Positions 5,036 to 6,382 of a DNA stretch of 6,382 nt are shown piece by piece. The position numbers and the translations under genes are program-made. The stretch is taken from positions 1 to 6,382 of the forward strand of contig JAUWMW010000147.1 of the NCBI GenBank assembly GCA_030612965.1. The letters are read 5' to 3'. Under the pieces are notes generated by a model. It was not told the origin of the DNA and did not search any database. It saw nothing but the letters and a program-made list of their open reading frames with translations. The DNA comes from a bacterium. Its GTDB lineage: Bacteria > Zixibacteria > MSB-5A5 > GN15 > FEB-12. Each line of letters opens with the position of its first letter. The stretch's first letter is position 1.

Positions 5036-6382
5036 CTATAGTCGATCCGCCGGGTATATGTTAAGCTCAGTCATCCATTCTTTCAGGTGAGACACCCGCT
5101 CGTCATCAGTGAGCGTGGACAGGTCGAAGGGTCGCCCGCGTCCGTCGAGAACGATCCCGACCACACCACCATATAGTTTGGTCTCAACTTTGTGACCTTT
5201 ACCGGCGCCGCAATCGTAATGCCGTTCCGGTTCGAGGACGGCCTTGACTTCAAGCGGCAGCCCCTTGTCATCCATACCAAGCTCGAATCGTTTCATCTCG
5301 AGGTGGTTCAGGGTGCCGCTAACCGTACCGTCGGGCAGGTCAATACTGTATTTCATAACCGGTCCCGGCTTCTTGGAAACACCGGCCGGAGCCACACAGG
5401 TGCCGAGGTGAATGAGACAATCTTTCACGAATACTTCGGTGGCCGCCTTCTTGTGTACCTCGGTCAACACGCCGAGTTGCGGCATCATAAAGATGGAATC
5501 GACAGCCAGTCGGGTGACTCCCTCCGGCAGGAAAGAGTCGACCATCATCAGCGCCGCCTGCTGACGCCTGGGTGCGTGCGATAAAACACCGCCCGAGCCG
5601 ATCAGCATGTTGAGACTCATCATATTGACGATGCTGGAACCGGAACTCGATTGTTCAAAGGCATCGGCGATAGTCCGCTGTTGCTGTACACCCTTGAGGA
5701 CGGTGGCGAAATTCTTGTGCTGAATGAAGGCCAGTCGCAATGCTTCCTTGGCGACGGCCTGCTCGAATATCAGGTCTTCCATCGACTGCGGGATCGTGGT
5801 CGGTCGAATCATCTTGTTCTTGACCCGGTTGCGCAGGTCACGTTCGTCCATTTTGAATGGTACCCAGCGCATCACCATCGGCAGCGTGGCCTCCGCGAAA
5901 ACATTCGAGATAGAATACGACATCCCGAGGTTGGCCGACACCGTGCGGTTAAAAACGGGTGTCTCTTTGTCTGGACGGAAAACGGAAAAGACGTCGGTAG
6001 TTGCGCCGCCGATATCGACCCCGACCGCCTCGATATTGTACTGCTCGGCGATAGTTTGGATAATCAGCCCCACCGCGCCAGGGGTCGGCATGATCGGCGC
6101 ATCGGCCCACGACATCAGCTTCTTGTAGCCGGGCGCCTGAGCCATCACATGCTCCATGAACTGCTCATGGATCTCCTCACGCGCCGGGGCGAGGTTCTCA
6201 CGTTCCAGCACCGGACGCAGGTTGTCGACCTTCTTGAGGTCCACCTTATCGGCGAGCGCCTCGACTACCATCTCTGTGGCTTCCTTGTTGCCCGCGTATA
6301 TGATCGGCAATTTGTAGCTTGAGCCGAGACGTGGCCTTGGGTCGGCAGCGGAGATCAACTCGGCAATCTCGACCACGTGGGT
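5036..6382 (-). CDS. MutL/GlmL-family ASKHA ATPase, N-terminus beyond the right edge
   Basis: The reading frame is open to the window edge. A GTG at 6376 could be misread as a start, but the preceding codons (Thr-His) are open and the first ATP-binding lobe is missing, so the gene begins outside. Counting from that GTG: SSYKLPIIYAGNKEA (19-33), the phosphate-binding motif VGVDIGGATTDVFS (118-131) of the actin/Hsp70/sugar-kinase fold, and the glycine motif MLIGSGGVLSHAP (257-269), both typical of the GlmL/MutL family. Residues about 335-446 form a strand-rich tail with GGVVGIVLDGRGRPFDL (403-419). Characterised members lie beside glutamate mutase (glmS/glmE) or ornithine aminomutase and are thought to act as chaperone or reactivase for the B12 enzyme. 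They are unrelated to mismatch-repair MutL despite the name. Here the downstream neighbours are an anchored secreted protein and a KOW protein, and no mutase is seen. Confidence is high for the family and low for the substrate. Confidence 0.88.
   Translation of the reverse strand, partial: THVVEIAELISAADPRPRLGSSYKLPIIYAGNKEATEMVVEALADKVDLKKVDNLRPVLERENLAPAREEIHEQFMEHVMAQAPGYKKLMSWADAPIMPTPGAVGLIIQTIAEQYNIEAVGVDIGGATTDVFSVFRPDKETPVFNRTVSANLGMSYSISNVFAEATLPMVMRWVPFKMDERDLRNRVKNKMIRPTTIPQSMEDLIFEQAVAKEALRLAFIQHKNFATVLKGVQQQRTIADAFEQSSSGSSIVNMMSLNMLIGSGGVLSHAPRRQQAALMMVDSFLPEGVTRLAVDSIFMMPQLGVLTEVHKKAATEVFVKDCLIHLGTCVAPAGVSKKPGPVMKYSIDLPDGTVSGTLNHLEMKRFELGMDDKGLPLEVKAVLEPERHYDCGAGKGHKVETKLYGGVVGIVLDGRGRPFDLSTLTDDERVSHLKEWMTELNIYPADRL

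Noticed and set aside
5651..6322. Plus-strand ORF of 223 codons opposite the MutL-type ATPase
   Set aside because: It is a shadow of the conserved ASKHA coding frame. Its product is rich in His, Arg and Asp with no recognisable motif and no ribosome binding site context that would outweigh the real gene.
5036..6376. Treating GTG 6376 as the true start of the ATPase
   Set aside because: The frame stays open to the edge and the first nucleotide-binding lobe expected in this family is absent, so this is an internal codon.
5036..6382. DNA mismatch-repair MutL
   Set aside because: There is no GHKL ATPase motif. The DIGGATTD and GSGGVLSHAP motifs belong to the unrelated GlmL/MutL ASKHA family.

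Overview
The window carries two gene blocks on the minus strand, separated by one small plus-strand lipoprotein gene. The Tol envelope genes, lipoproteins and signal peptides point to a Gram-negative (diderm) bacterium. The operon of a MutL/GlmL-type ATPase with a KOW-tailed protein reminds me of poorly cultured lineages such as Zixibacteria and relatives of the FCB group or Chloroflexi. That placement rests on memory of family distributions and is weak. Nothing in the sequence suggests recent transfer or a mobile element.

Block 1 (1-2456, minus strand) is a compact tolQ-tolR-tolA-tolB operon, reading from 2456 down to the left edge. tolB is cut by the edge. The genes are almost fused: the tolQ stop overlaps the tolR GTG by one base, 7 nt separate tolR from tolA, and 1 nt separates tolA from tolB. 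TolQ and TolR form the proton-driven inner-membrane motor, TolA spans the periplasm, and TolB is the periplasmic partner that links it to Pal. pal would be expected just beyond the left edge.

The intergenic stretch 2457-2755 lies between divergent tolQ and the lipoprotein gene. It holds an imperfect 34-bp palindrome (2673-2706), a small hairpin (2715-2729) and a bulged long-range stem (2538-2591), plus at best weak promoter matches. The lipoprotein gene (2756-2962) encodes a 68-residue precursor with a lipobox and an acidic Ser/Thr/Asp-rich mature part built on a 30-bp repeat. It converges on block 2 across a perfect palindromic terminator (2996-3023) that should work in both directions.

Block 2 (3051-6382, minus strand) is a three-gene operon. 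First comes a MutL/GlmL-family ASKHA ATPase, whose N-terminus lies beyond the right edge. Next is an unrecognised secreted protein with a C-terminal membrane anchor. Last is a 375-residue soluble protein with barrel-sandwich-like repeats at its N-terminus and a KOW-like C-terminus. Characterised GlmL proteins accompany B12-dependent aminomutases, but no mutase subunit is visible here. This block is the best candidate for an undescribed system.
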